Positions 9,523-18,281 of a stretch of 64,000 bases of DNA are shown in pieces; position 1 is the stretch's first letter, and the number at the start of each line of letters is the position of its first letter. Under the pieces are notes generated by a model. It was not told the origin of the DNA, made no database searches, and saw only the letters and a list, made by a program, of their open reading frames with translations. Position numbers and translations under genes: made by a program. The stretch is from assembly GCF_018598185.1 (NCBI RefSeq), contig NZ_JAHESC010000019.1, forward strand, positions 62,001 to 126,000, written 5' to 3'. This DNA comes from Dawidia soli. Its GTDB lineage: Bacteria; Bacteroidota; Bacteroidia; Cytophagales; Cyclobacteriaceae.

Positions 9523-11001
9523 TTAACGGATCACAAAGGTAATTTTATTAATCCATCCCATCAACAGTCCCGGGCTGAAGAAGAGGACGAGTAGCAGTAA
9601 AACCAACAACAGGCCAAAAAGATTTTCGAATGTGAGGTTATTTGTGGAAGTGGGCGATTCGCCATTTTTTATAAAGGCGAAATAGGGTATGCGCAGATAA
9701 TAAAAGAGCGAAACCACCGTATTCAGCAAACCTATGACGAGCAGCCACAGCAGCACTGGCTTGCCCGAAAGGGCGTATGCTTCCCACAATGCAGAAAAAA
9801 TAAAAAGTTTGCCGGTAAAACCGGCCGTGGGCGGCAATCCGGTCAGTGCCACCAGGCCCACCAGCAGGAACACCATGGGCCACACCCTTTGGCGGCCAAG
9901 GCCCTGGTACGATGCAATCGTTTCCAATCCTATATTTTCAAAACCCTGTAGGTATATAAAGACCAGGAAATTCATGACGACATACACGGTGGCGTAGAAC
10001 AGCATAAACTGCATGCCTTGCGGCAGAAAGGCGACGACGCCCACCAATAAAAAACCCGATTGTGCGATGGAAGAATACGCCATGAGGCGTTTGGGATTTT
10101 TTTGCCACAGTGCCGAGAAATTTCCGACCGTCAGGGTGATGATCGCTACGACGGCCAGGACGGCCTGCCAGTCGAAGGTGGACTGTCCGAACGCGTTCAG
10201 CACGAGCACAAATTTCAGCAACGCGCCGATCGCCGCCAGTTTGGGCACGACGGAAAAGAACGCGACCACCGGCATGGGGGCTCCTTCATACACATCGGGT
10301 GCCCAGGGGTGCGCGGGGGCGGCCGCCAGTTTGTATAAAAAACCGGCCAGGACCATGAGGCCGGCAACAAAGACGAGGGGCGTTTGCTGCTGTTGCAGCG
10401 CGGCCGAGAATGTTCCGGAAGAAAAATCGAGCGTGCCGGTAAACCCGTACAGCAGCGACAGGCCGTACAGCATGACCGCCGATGCTACCGCCCCAAACAG
10501 AAAATATTTCAGGCTTCCCTCCGCGCCCTGGCGGGTAAACGAAAACCCCGCGAGCACATACGAGCAGAGGGACATGATTTCCAGCGACAGGAACACCATG
10601 AGCAGATTCTGGCTCATGACCAGCAGGTGTGCTCCGAGAATGACGGCGAGCAGGAGCGAATAATATTCTGAAAGGCGTTCGGTGGTGCGGGTGTCGCGCC
10701 AGGCCATGACGAGTGTCAGCACCCCCCCTACATCGATCAGCGCGCGCAGGTAGGCGGAGAAGTTGTCGCTGCGGACCATACCGCCGAATAATGTGTGGCC
10801 AAAGGGCGCCGCATGGTGCGGCAGGGTTACCAGGCTGAGCACGATCGTGCCGAAGACCATGAGAGTCAATCTGCCGCGGCGGCGGTTGAGCAGGCCTGCC
10901 AGCAACACCAGCAGGATGCCCAGCGACAGGATGAGCTCGGGCACGAATGCGTGCAGGCTACTCCGAACCAGTGCGATCGTTTCTGACAGGTCGCGTTCCA
11001 C
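9523..11001 (-). CDS. nuoN: NADH-quinone oxidoreductase subunit N
   Basis: Proton-pumping antiporter-like subunit of respiratory complex I in the inner membrane. 492 residues with about 14 membrane helices. Diagnostic stretches are the broken helix region KLAAAPAHPWAPDVYEGAPM, LVFLSLEIMSLCSYVL with its conserved acidic residue, and RLMAYSSIAQSGFLLVGVVAF. Last nuo gene of the cluster, 4 bp after nuoM. Confidence 0.95.
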   Translation of the reverse strand: MERDLSETIALVRSSLHAFVPELILSLGILLVLLAGLLNRRRGRLTLMVFGTIVLSLVTLPHHAAPFGHTLFGGMVRSDNFSAYLRALIDVGGVLTLVMAWRDTRTTERLSEYYSLLLAVILGAHLLVMSQNLLMVFLSLEIMSLCSYVLAGFSFTRQGAEGSLKYFLFGAVASAVMLYGLSLLYGFTGTLDFSSGTFSAALQQQQTPLVFVAGLMVLAGFLYKLAAAPAHPWAPDVYEGAPMPVVAFFSVVPKLAAIGALLKFVLVLNAFGQSTFDWQAVLAVVAIITLTVGNFSALWQKNPKRLMAYSSIAQSGFLLVGVVAFLPQGMQFMLFYATVYVVMNFLVFIYLQGFENIGLETIASYQGLGRQRVWPMVFLLVGLVALTGLPPTAGFTGKLFIFSALWEAYALSGKPVLLWLLVIGLLNTVVSLFYYLRIPYFAFIKNGESPTSTNNLTFENLFGLLLVLLLLVLFFSPGLLMGWINKITFVIR

Positions 11002-11005
11002 TGGC

Positions 11006-12616
11006 TTACGGTTTAAAGGTTACGCTTTTGCCGACGGTGAGCACGTGCTCACAAAATTGCTGTGCAAAGGGATCGATGATGTCCAGCACGGGCTGCGGCC
11101 ACACCCCGAATGCCAGCGCGGCTAGCGCGAGGGGCACCAGCTGTATATATTCCCGCACGGTGAGGTCGGTGATCTGGGTCGGCTGGATCCCGCCTTTCAG
11201 GTCGAACGGACCAAAGAACATGCGTTGCAGCGTCCACAGGTAATAGGCCGCACCGAACACCAGGCCGGACGTGGCAATGATGGCCAGGCTTTCGTGGAGC
11301 AGTCCGTTGGTGCTGGCCGACTTGAAGGCACCCAGGAATACCAGGATCTCGGCGATAAACCCGGAGAAGCCCGGCAAGCCCAGGGAGGCGAAGAACGCTA
11401 CCAGCACCATGGCGGTATATGCCGGCATGCGCGACGACAAGCCGGAGTAGTGTGCGATGGTGCGGTCGTGGGTGCGGTCATATACCACACCGGCCACGAG
11501 GAAGAGCATGGCGGAGATGATGCCATGGCTGAACATCTGGTACACGGCGCCGTTCACACCTTCGGGCGTAACGGCGGCCAGGCCCAGCAGTACAAAGCCC
11601 ATGTGTGCCACAGATGAGTAGGCAATGAGCCGCTTGAGGTCTTTGCTGGCCATGGCATTGAAGCTGCCATAGACGATCGAGATCACGCCCATGATGGCCA
11701 CAAAGCTGCTGAAGTATAGCGCTGCGTCGGGAAAGATGGGCATGGCAATGCGTGCCAGGCCGTAGCCTCCGATCTTGAGCAGCAACGCGGCCAGCAGTAC
11801 GGACATGGGTGTGGGTGCTTCTACGTGGGCATCGGGCAGCCAGGTGTGGAGTGGCACCATGGGCAGCTTGATGGCAAACCCGAGAAAGAGCAGCAGGAAG
11901 GCCCACTGCCGGGCGTCGAGCGGCCCGAGCCTCCACACGTTGTGGGGATCGAGTATGGCGTGCGATACGATGTTGGATGGATCGGCCATGTGCAGCAGGT
12001 TAAAGGTGTGCACCAGGCCGCCGGGCGATGACGGGTCGTGTACACTGATGTACAGGCCGATCATAACGATCAGGATCAGGATGGACCCAAGCAGTGTGTA
12101 TAAGAAAAATTTGATAGACGCATATTCTCTTCTCGGTCCGCCCCAGATGGCGATGAGAAAGAACATCGGCAACAGCATAAACTCGAAGAAGAGATAGAAC
12201 AGCAGGAAGTCGAGCGCGACAAAGCTGCCGATGATGGCGGCGTTGAGTATGAGCAACAGGATGTAATACCCTTTTGCCTGGCGGGTGGTCTGCCACGAGG
12301 CGATGGTGGCGATCAGCAATACAAACACCGAGAGGGCTACCAGGGGCATGCTGAGCCCGTCGACGCCGACAAAATACTCGGCGCGGAAGACGCCCCACGA
12401 GCCCAGGCTCAGCACGATCCAGGGTTGTTGCTCGACGTGTTGCAGGCCGCCGGCGTGATAGGTTGCCAGCAGTTGTACCAGCACAAACACTTGCAGCACA
12501 CTGACCGCCAACGCCAGCCACCGGAACGTCTTGACGGCCCCGGCCGGGATGAACACCGCGGCCAGCGCGGCGGCGAGCGGGGTGAAGATCAGGAATGAAA
12601 GGAGGTATGGCTGCAT
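11006..12616 (-). CDS. nuoM: NADH-quinone oxidoreductase subunit M
   Basis: Second antiporter-like subunit of complex I, 536 residues, about 14 helices. The TM7-8 signature is clear: KLPMVPLHTWLPDAHVEAPT followed by a Lys-containing helix MSVLLAALLLKIGGYG. The conserved acidic residue is in LLFYLFFEFMLLPMFFLIA, and the second Lys helix starts at DLKRLIAYSSVAHMGFVLLG. One bp separates it from nuoL, so translational coupling is likely. Confidence 0.96.
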   Translation of the reverse strand: MQPYLLSFLIFTPLAAALAAVFIPAGAVKTFRWLALAVSVLQVFVLVQLLATYHAGGLQHVEQQPWIVLSLGSWGVFRAEYFVGVDGLSMPLVALSVFVLLIATIASWQTTRQAKGYYILLLILNAAIIGSFVALDFLLFYLFFEFMLLPMFFLIAIWGGPRREYASIKFFLYTLLGSILILIVMIGLYISVHDPSSPGGLVHTFNLLHMADPSNIVSHAILDPHNVWRLGPLDARQWAFLLLFLGFAIKLPMVPLHTWLPDAHVEAPTPMSVLLAALLLKIGGYGLARIAMPIFPDAALYFSSFVAIMGVISIVYGSFNAMASKDLKRLIAYSSVAHMGFVLLGLAAVTPEGVNGAVYQMFSHGIISAMLFLVAGVVYDRTHDRTIAHYSGLSSRMPAYTAMVLVAFFASLGLPGFSGFIAEILVFLGAFKSASTNGLLHESLAIIATSGLVFGAAYYLWTLQRMFFGPFDLKGGIQPTQITDLTVREYIQLVPLALAALAFGVWPQPVLDIIDPFAQQFCEHVLTVGKSVTFKP

Positions 12617-12617
12617 T

Positions 12618-14612
12618 CTAAAATAGTGTCCAAATTAGAAAAATAATGATTGCCAGAACGGACCAAAAGATATAAAGCTGGATTTTGCCTCCCTGGAATG
12701 AGCGTGTAAAACTGCCGACCGTACGGACCAGCGCGGCCAGGGCATTAACGGTGCCGTCGATGATGACGCGGTCGAACCAGCCCGTGAGGTGCGCCAGCGT
12801 TACCTGTCCATAGGCGACGTAATGCAGGAAGCCGTCGATCCAGCGGCGGTCGATTTTTTCGGTGAGCAACGCCAGGGCGTATGTGCGGGTTGCAACGGTC
12901 TGTGTATAGAGCTTGTCGATGTAAAAGCTGTTGAGCAGCAACGGTACGTGTGCCGTGCGGGGCTGCCGGAAGATATAGTAGGCCACGGCGCCGGCGATCA
13001 ATACCCACGCCCCGGAAATAAAGACCAGCAGTGCTGAGTGGAAGTTCTCATCGGCCTTCGCCGGTTGGTACAGCCATCCGTGGTAGTTGAGCGGATTCCA
13101 GGAGACAAAGAACCAAAACGAACCCAGCGCCAGCAGCGCGATGGGCCCGCGCATGTGCCAGGACGGCTCGTGCACGGTAAGGCTAGTGGTCTCACGTTCC
13201 TCGCCGAGGAAGACTTTTGCGATCAGGCGGAAGGTATAGAGCGCGGTTAAGAACGACACCAGGAATGCGCCGCCAAATACGAGCCAGCGCCAGGAAAATG
13301 TTTCGCCTTTCCAGTATAACAAGGCTGTGAGGATAGCATCTTTTGAGAGGAAGCCCGAGAAGAACGGAAGCCCCGCCAGGGCGGCGCCGCTGACGACGAA
13401 CGCGGCGAAGGTAAAGGGCAGCTTATGCCGCAGGCCGCCAAGGTTGCGAACATCCTGTACGTCGAAGTGGGCGTGGGTGCCGTGCTGCGCTTCATGCAGG
13501 GCATGTATGACGGAGCCGGCACAGAGGAACAGGCAGGCTTTGAAGAATGCATGGGTAAAGAGGTGCAGATAAGCAGCGTCGGGTGCGCCCGCTCCTACTG
13601 CCATAACCATAAAGCCTAGTTGTGAAATCGTGGAGTATGCGAGTATTTTCTTGAGATCGGTCTGCGCGAGGGCGGCCAGGGCGGCGAGCAATGCGGTGAC
13701 CACGCCCGTCAGTGCTACGACGTCGAGTGATGCGGGCGTGAACAATGCGTGCAGGCGTACCAGCATGAACACTCCGGCGGCGACCATGGTGGCGGCGTGA
13801 ATCAGTGCCGAGACCGGCGTGGGTCCTTCCATGGCATCGGGCAACCAGGTGAACAGCGGAAACTGCGCCGATTTGCCTATCACACCGCAGAAAAGGCACA
13901 ATGCACCTGCCGTTTGCAAGCCCTGCGAATAATCCGATATGAACTCCGGGTTGTTCCCATCAATAAACGTCAGCAAATAAATATCAAATGATCCGGATTG
14001 TACCCAGTAGATCATGAGACCGACGATAAAGCCGACATCGCCGATGCGGTTCATGACAAACGCTTTTCTGGCAGCCGTCGCCGCGGATGGCAGGTGCTGC
14101 CAATGGCCGATGAGCATATAGGAAGAAAAGCCGACCAGCTCCCAGAACACAAACATGGTGAGCAGGTCGATGGTCAGCACGATGCCCAGCATGGAGAATG
14201 TAAAAAAACCCAGCATGGCATAGTAGCGTGACAAGGCCCCATCGTCTTTCATGTAACGCGTGGAGTATATATGCACCAGGAAGGAGACGAACAGCACCAG
14301 CACCGCCATGAGTGCAGAAGTCCTGTCGACGAAAAAGCCCGTGGAGAACGAAAGGTCACCCAGATGAAACCAGGGGAACTTCAGTACCACGTGCGTGTCA
14401 TACACCATCCGTAACATATTCGCCGCGGCTGCCAGGCCGGTGAGCAGCAGCAGCGACGACAACGTCGTGATAACATTCTGACGGCGCGCGGGAAATAACC
14501 TGCAAAGCAATGCGGAAAGCAACGGTAGACCTACTACCAGCAGCAGACAGCCTAAAAAATATTCGGAGTCGGCTAACGTGTCCGGATTGTTTATGATCAC
14601 TTCTTTGCTCAT
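12618..14612 (-). CDS. nuoL: NADH-quinone oxidoreductase subunit L
   Basis: Distal antiporter-like subunit of complex I with the long lateral helix. 664 residues, near the usual 610-650. Key motifs are VFWELVGFSSYMLIGHW (conserved Glu), KSAQFPLFTWLPDAMEGPTP, SALIHAATMVAAGVFMLVR and DLKKILAYSTISQLGFMVMA. The C-terminal ~150 residues hold the extra helices that form the lateral arm and final anchor. Nine bp separate it from nuoK. Confidence 0.96.
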   Translation of the reverse strand: MSKEVIINNPDTLADSEYFLGCLLLVVGLPLLSALLCRLFPARRQNVITTLSSLLLLTGLAAAANMLRMVYDTHVVLKFPWFHLGDLSFSTGFFVDRTSALMAVLVLFVSFLVHIYSTRYMKDDGALSRYYAMLGFFTFSMLGIVLTIDLLTMFVFWELVGFSSYMLIGHWQHLPSAATAARKAFVMNRIGDVGFIVGLMIYWVQSGSFDIYLLTFIDGNNPEFISDYSQGLQTAGALCLFCGVIGKSAQFPLFTWLPDAMEGPTPVSALIHAATMVAAGVFMLVRLHALFTPASLDVVALTGVVTALLAALAALAQTDLKKILAYSTISQLGFMVMAVGAGAPDAAYLHLFTHAFFKACLFLCAGSVIHALHEAQHGTHAHFDVQDVRNLGGLRHKLPFTFAAFVVSGAALAGLPFFSGFLSKDAILTALLYWKGETFSWRWLVFGGAFLVSFLTALYTFRLIAKVFLGEERETTSLTVHEPSWHMRGPIALLALGSFWFFVSWNPLNYHGWLYQPAKADENFHSALLVFISGAWVLIAGAVAYYIFRQPRTAHVPLLLNSFYIDKLYTQTVATRTYALALLTEKIDRRWIDGFLHYVAYGQVTLAHLTGWFDRVIIDGTVNALAALVRTVGSFTRSFQGGKIQLYIFWSVLAIIIFLIWTLF

Positions 14613-14621
14613 ACCATCGGG

Positions 14622-14936
14622 TCAGGGTTTGTCGCTGAGTTCGGCTACCGCATCCGGCACGGACGTCTGGTAGAAATGATAGGTACGCAAGATGATGGCC
14701 AGGCCCACGGCGGTCTCGCACACGGCTACGATGATCACGAACAGTGCAAACATCTGCCCATCGCGGTGCGTGGGATATAATTGATTAAACGCAACGAGGT
14801 TGAGGTTCGCGGCATTCAGCATCAGCTCGATGCCGATCAGCATCATGATGGCGTGGCGTTTGACAACGACCAGCATCAGCCCGATTGAAAACAGGATGGC
14901 GGCGAGTATGAGAAAGTGCTGCAACGGAAACATCAT
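14622..14936 (-). CDS. nuoK: NADH-quinone oxidoreductase subunit K
   Basis: Small three-helix subunit of the complex I membrane arm, 104 residues. It contains RHAIMMLIGIELMLNAANLN with the conserved Glu essential for proton transfer, and a second acidic residue in VAVCETAVGLAI. The start overlaps the end of nuoJ by 4 bp (ATGA type), indicating coupled translation. Confidence 0.95.
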   Translation of the reverse strand: MMFPLQHFLILAAILFSIGLMLVVVKRHAIMMLIGIELMLNAANLNLVAFNQLYPTHRDGQMFALFVIIVAVCETAVGLAIILRTYHFYQTSVPDAVAELSDKP

Positions 14937-15448
14937 GAGGCTCGTTTATCTTTTGTACGGGCTGCGATCACGGCGGCTCCGATCAATGCCATTAACAGTA
15001 ACATACCGGCCAGCTCGAAGGGCAATACGAAGTCGCGCATCATGACCAGCCCGGTATCCTGCACGGCATCCTTCGCCCGTGGGACGGCCGATGCTTCCGG
15101 AGTAAAGTCATGTTCTGCCAATCCATACAGCAACAGCGCCAATAACGATGCGGCCGCCAGTGCGCCGCCAAATACATTACCGTGTTGTACGACCAGCGGT
15201 TTCTCTCCGATCTTTGCGGTCAGCATGACCCCGAACAGGATCACGACGACAATCCCTCCCGCATAGACCAATATTTGCGTGACGGCTACAAACTCCGCGA
15301 AGGCCAGTATATACAGCGCTGCCAGTGACAGCAGGCAGACGATCAGCAGTAATGCGCCATAAAAAACCTGACGGATGAAGATCAGCGAAACGGCCGACAG
15401 GGCTGCGGCTGCTTCAAAGAAGGTGAACATGATTGCCGCCGGTTCCAT
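14933..15448 (-). CDS. nuoJ: NADH-quinone oxidoreductase subunit J
   Basis: Membrane subunit of complex I, 171 residues with five helices. The pi-bulge helix region AEFVAVTQILVYAGGIVVVILFGVML is diagnostic. A periplasmic or cytoplasmic loop of about 40 residues precedes the last helix. It shares one base with the end of nuoI. Confidence 0.94.
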   Translation of the reverse strand: MEPAAIMFTFFEAAAALSAVSLIFIRQVFYGALLLIVCLLSLAALYILAFAEFVAVTQILVYAGGIVVVILFGVMLTAKIGEKPLVVQHGNVFGGALAAASLLALLLYGLAEHDFTPEASAVPRAKDAVQDTGLVMMRDFVLPFELAGMLLLMALIGAAVIAARTKDKRAS

Positions 15449-16131
15449 CAGCTTGCAGACGGAGGTCCCGCCGGTTTAATCTTCGGTTTGAATACGGGCT
15501 TGGCGCCAGCCGCGGGCGGTGGTGCTACGGCGGGTGTACCCGGTGCCGCGGGGGCCTTGGGTTGTGTCGCTTTGCTCTGCTGGTATACTTCGTACGCTTG
15601 CTTTTTCTCGGTGATCTCGGCTTCGGTCATTTCGCCGAAGACAAAGTTGTGGTCGCGTATGTCCAGCACGCTGAAGTCGTATACTTTGGTCATGGTCAGG
15701 CACTCGGTGGGGCACACGGTGGTGCAAAGCCCGCAGAAGCAGCACTTGGCCATGTCGATATCGAACTTGGCGGCATAGATGCGTTTGGAGGTACCGTCGG
15801 AGGTCTTGCCGATCTCTTCAATCGCTTTGATGGGCTCGATGGTGATGCAGTCGACGGGGCAGACCTTGGCGCACTTGTCGCAGACGATGCAGTCGTCGAT
15901 CTCGTTGTGCAGGCGATAGCGGCCGTTGTCCGGCACGGGCTGCATGGCGTGGGGGTACGCAATGGTGTTGATGCCCTCGGTGTCGTTAAAATAGGTCTTG
16001 TCGCTGATGATGACGGGGCGACGGCTATGGCGTGCCTTCAGCAAATGGGAGAACGTGATCTTCAGCCCCGTCCACAGGGAACGTACCGTGCTGCCGATCG
16101 CGCCGAAATATGTAAGCGGGGTTCCTTCCAT
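15448..16131 (-). CDS. nuoI: NADH-quinone oxidoreductase subunit I with Pro/Ala-rich tail
   Basis: Ferredoxin-like subunit that carries clusters N6a and N6b and passes electrons toward quinone. Two 4Fe-4S motifs are present: CIVCDKCAKVCPVDC at about 79-93 and CCFCGLCTTVCPTEC at about 129-143. The core matches the family up to about residue 185. After that comes an unusual tail of some 40 residues rich in Pro, Ala and Lys, not part of the usual subunit. About 110 bp separate it from the histidine kinase upstream, where nuoH would normally adjoin. Confidence 0.95.
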   Translation of the reverse strand: MEGTPLTYFGAIGSTVRSLWTGLKITFSHLLKARHSRRPVIISDKTYFNDTEGINTIAYPHAMQPVPDNGRYRLHNEIDDCIVCDKCAKVCPVDCITIEPIKAIEEIGKTSDGTSKRIYAAKFDIDMAKCCFCGLCTTVCPTECLTMTKVYDFSVLDIRDHNFVFGEMTEAEITEKKQAYEVYQQSKATQPKAPAAPGTPAVAPPPAAGAKPVFKPKIKPAGPPSAS

Positions 16132-16192
16132 TTCTGTGGAACAAAAATAGAAGGTAAAAAGATGTTAAAAAGAAATTTAAAAGATGAATTTA

Positions 16193-16219
16193 GGGGTACT
16201 ACCCGTTACCGGGTACCCC
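16193..16219. other. Hairpin in the gap between the kinase gene and nuoI
   Basis: A 7-bp stem GGGGTAC / GTACCCC encloses an alternative inner 5-bp stem. On the transcribed (minus) strand it is followed by A/T-rich sequence without a clean T-run, so attenuation, RNA processing or a weak terminator are all possible. Confidence 0.35.
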
Positions 16220-16241
16220 CTTTTGTCTGGAATAGCGTTCG

Positions 16242-18281
16242 TTAGTCTGCCTTCGGGAGGGTAAAGAAAAACGTACTGCCTTGTCCTTCTTCACTTTCAA
16301 CCCAGATGCGTCCGCCGTTCTTTTCAATGAACTCTTTGCAGAGGATCAGGCCCAGGCCGGTGCCCTTTTCGTTGGCGGTACCGCGGGTGGTATACGGGGC
16401 GGTCTTGTCGAAGAGCATGTTGAGCACTTCGGGCTTCATGCCGACACCGTTGTCTTTCACGGAAAACAACCATTCCGATGCCTGCGCCTTGGCGTCGATG
16501 ATCACTTTGCCGCCGTCGTTGGTGAACTTGATAGCGTTCATCATCAGGTTCCGGATCACCAGGTTGATGGTGTTGGAGTCGGCATAGCCGATGGCCTCTG
16601 TGGGCACCTGATTCACCAGGTTGATCTGTTTGTTTTGTACGGAGGTGAGCAGCTGGATGTTTTCGTCTACGATCTTGCGCAGGTTGATCCGGCCGGCTTG
16701 CAGGCTCAGCTTATCCATTTGCAACAGTGTCCAGTCGAGCAGGTTGTTCAGCAACGTGCGGGTATGGTTGAACCGTACTTTGAGCTCCTGTGTATGCTTG
16801 TGCATCTCGGCGGGCTCGATGGCGCCTTTGTCGATGAGGTCTAACAGACCCGCCAGGGCGTTGATCGGCGACCGCAGGTCGTGCGAGATGATGGAGAAGA
16901 ACTTGTCTTTTACCTGGTTGAGGCGCTCGAGCTCTTCGCTGCGTTTTTCCATATCGTCCTGGTGCTGCAACAGCAGGGTGTTGATCTTGCGGCGGCGTTG
17001 CCCGCTGCGGTATACCGTCACGAGCAGGATCGCGCTGAGGGCCATGACCACGACCAGGATATTGCGTACGAACTCCTGCTTCTTCAGCTCGCCGCGCTGC
17101 ATCACCTGCAGTTGGCTGAGGGCCGCGATCTGTGTATCGCGTGATTCTGTCTCGAAGCGGATCTGGTCGCGCAGCAGCTTGCCTTGTGTCTCCTGGCTGA
17201 AGAGGGTATCTTCCAGTTGCTTGTATTGCTTGTAGTAGAACAGCGCCTTTTTGAAGTCGCCTTTCTGTTCCCACAGTCCCGACAGCTGATTGAAGGCTTT
17301 GATCTCCAATACGCGGGCGTTGAGCGTGCGCGCTACGGAGAGGCTGGCTTCAAATTTCTCCAGGGCCTTTTCAAAGTTCCCTTCTTTCGTCAGCACAATG
17401 CCCCGGCCCAGGTTGGCTTCAGCCATGCCGTAGCGGTTGGTGGTCTTCTGGTGCAGGGCATAGGCCGAGTCGTAAAAGGCCAGTGCATTTTTATAGTCGT
17501 TCTGTTGCAGGTAGGCCGTGGCCATGGTCGACAGTACCTTGGGTTCGATGATGTCGACGTGCAGCTTGCGTACCAATGCGAGGGCCTGACGCAGGGTGGC
17601 CAGCGCCGAGTCGTATTCATGCTTGCGCAGCAACACATCTCCGATCTCGTAGAGGCCGTAGGGAATGCCTTCCTGGTCGTTCTGTGTTTCGCTCAGCTTT
17701 TTAGAAAGCTGCAGGTGGTCGAGGGCCTGGTCGAACTGTCCCAGTTCTTTGAATACGCGGCCGACGTTGTGCAGGGCGATCAGCATGCGCAGGGTGTCGC
17801 GGGCGGCACTGGCCATGCGGTGTGACTGCGTGAAGTAGAAGTACGCGTCGTCGTATTCGCCCAGGTCGTAGTAGTCGTTGCCGATGGCGTTATATTCCTG
17901 TGCGATGCCGGCGCTGTCTTTCACGACCATGTCGAGCTCGAGGGCCAGGTTGTCATAGCGCAGGGCAGAGCTGTAGTCGCCGCTGATGGTGTAGAGCAGC
18001 GCGGCATTGCGATAGGCTTTGATCTTGTGCAGGGGCAGGTCGGTGTTGGCGGCCAGGGCGATGGCGTCTTCGCTATACTTCACACTGCGGGCGAAGTTTA
18101 CGAACTGGTACATCCCCGACAGACGGGTGAGCGCGTCGAGGCGCACGCTGTCGGGCAGGTCCGACGACTTGACTACGTTCTCGAGGCTGTCAACGCCTGT
18201 GGGTGCCTGGGCTTGCGCCAGGCCGCACGAGGCCAGCAGTATAACCGTTAAAATTACACGTAATGACAGCATCCTGCTCAT
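16242..18281 (-). CDS. TPR-containing sensor histidine kinase inserted in the nuo cluster
   Basis: 679 residues from the ATG whose ATGA overlaps the nuoH stop; in-frame ATGs further upstream lie inside nuoH and would spoil the signal peptide (MSRMLSLRVILTVILLASCG). Order: signal peptide, about seven tetratricopeptide repeats (roughly 35-370) in the periplasm, coiled coil, a membrane helix (NILVVVMALSAILLVTVY, about 405-425), second coiled coil, HisKA with the phospho-acceptor in SIISHDLRSPINALAGLLDL, and HATPase_c with N-box RNLMMNAIKF, G1 DNGVGM and G2 GTGLGL. All catalytic motifs are intact. No receiver domain and no response regulator gene is in the window. Its place between nuoH and nuoI implies co-expression with complex I. 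Confidence 0.93.
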   Translation of the reverse strand: MSRMLSLRVILTVILLASCGLAQAQAPTGVDSLENVVKSSDLPDSVRLDALTRLSGMYQFVNFARSVKYSEDAIALAANTDLPLHKIKAYRNAALLYTISGDYSSALRYDNLALELDMVVKDSAGIAQEYNAIGNDYYDLGEYDDAYFYFTQSHRMASAARDTLRMLIALHNVGRVFKELGQFDQALDHLQLSKKLSETQNDQEGIPYGLYEIGDVLLRKHEYDSALATLRQALALVRKLHVDIIEPKVLSTMATAYLQQNDYKNALAFYDSAYALHQKTTNRYGMAEANLGRGIVLTKEGNFEKALEKFEASLSVARTLNARVLEIKAFNQLSGLWEQKGDFKKALFYYKQYKQLEDTLFSQETQGKLLRDQIRFETESRDTQIAALSQLQVMQRGELKKQEFVRNILVVVMALSAILLVTVYRSGQRRRKINTLLLQHQDDMEKRSEELERLNQVKDKFFSIISHDLRSPINALAGLLDLIDKGAIEPAEMHKHTQELKVRFNHTRTLLNNLLDWTLLQMDKLSLQAGRINLRKIVDENIQLLTSVQNKQINLVNQVPTEAIGYADSNTINLVIRNLMMNAIKFTNDGGKVIIDAKAQASEWLFSVKDNGVGMKPEVLNMLFDKTAPYTTRGTANEKGTGLGLILCKEFIEKNGGRIWVESEEGQGSTFFFTLPKAD

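Noticed and set aside
15433-16245. 270-codon open frame opposite nuoI
   Set aside because: nuoI has both cluster motifs; the plus frame is a GC-rich shadow.
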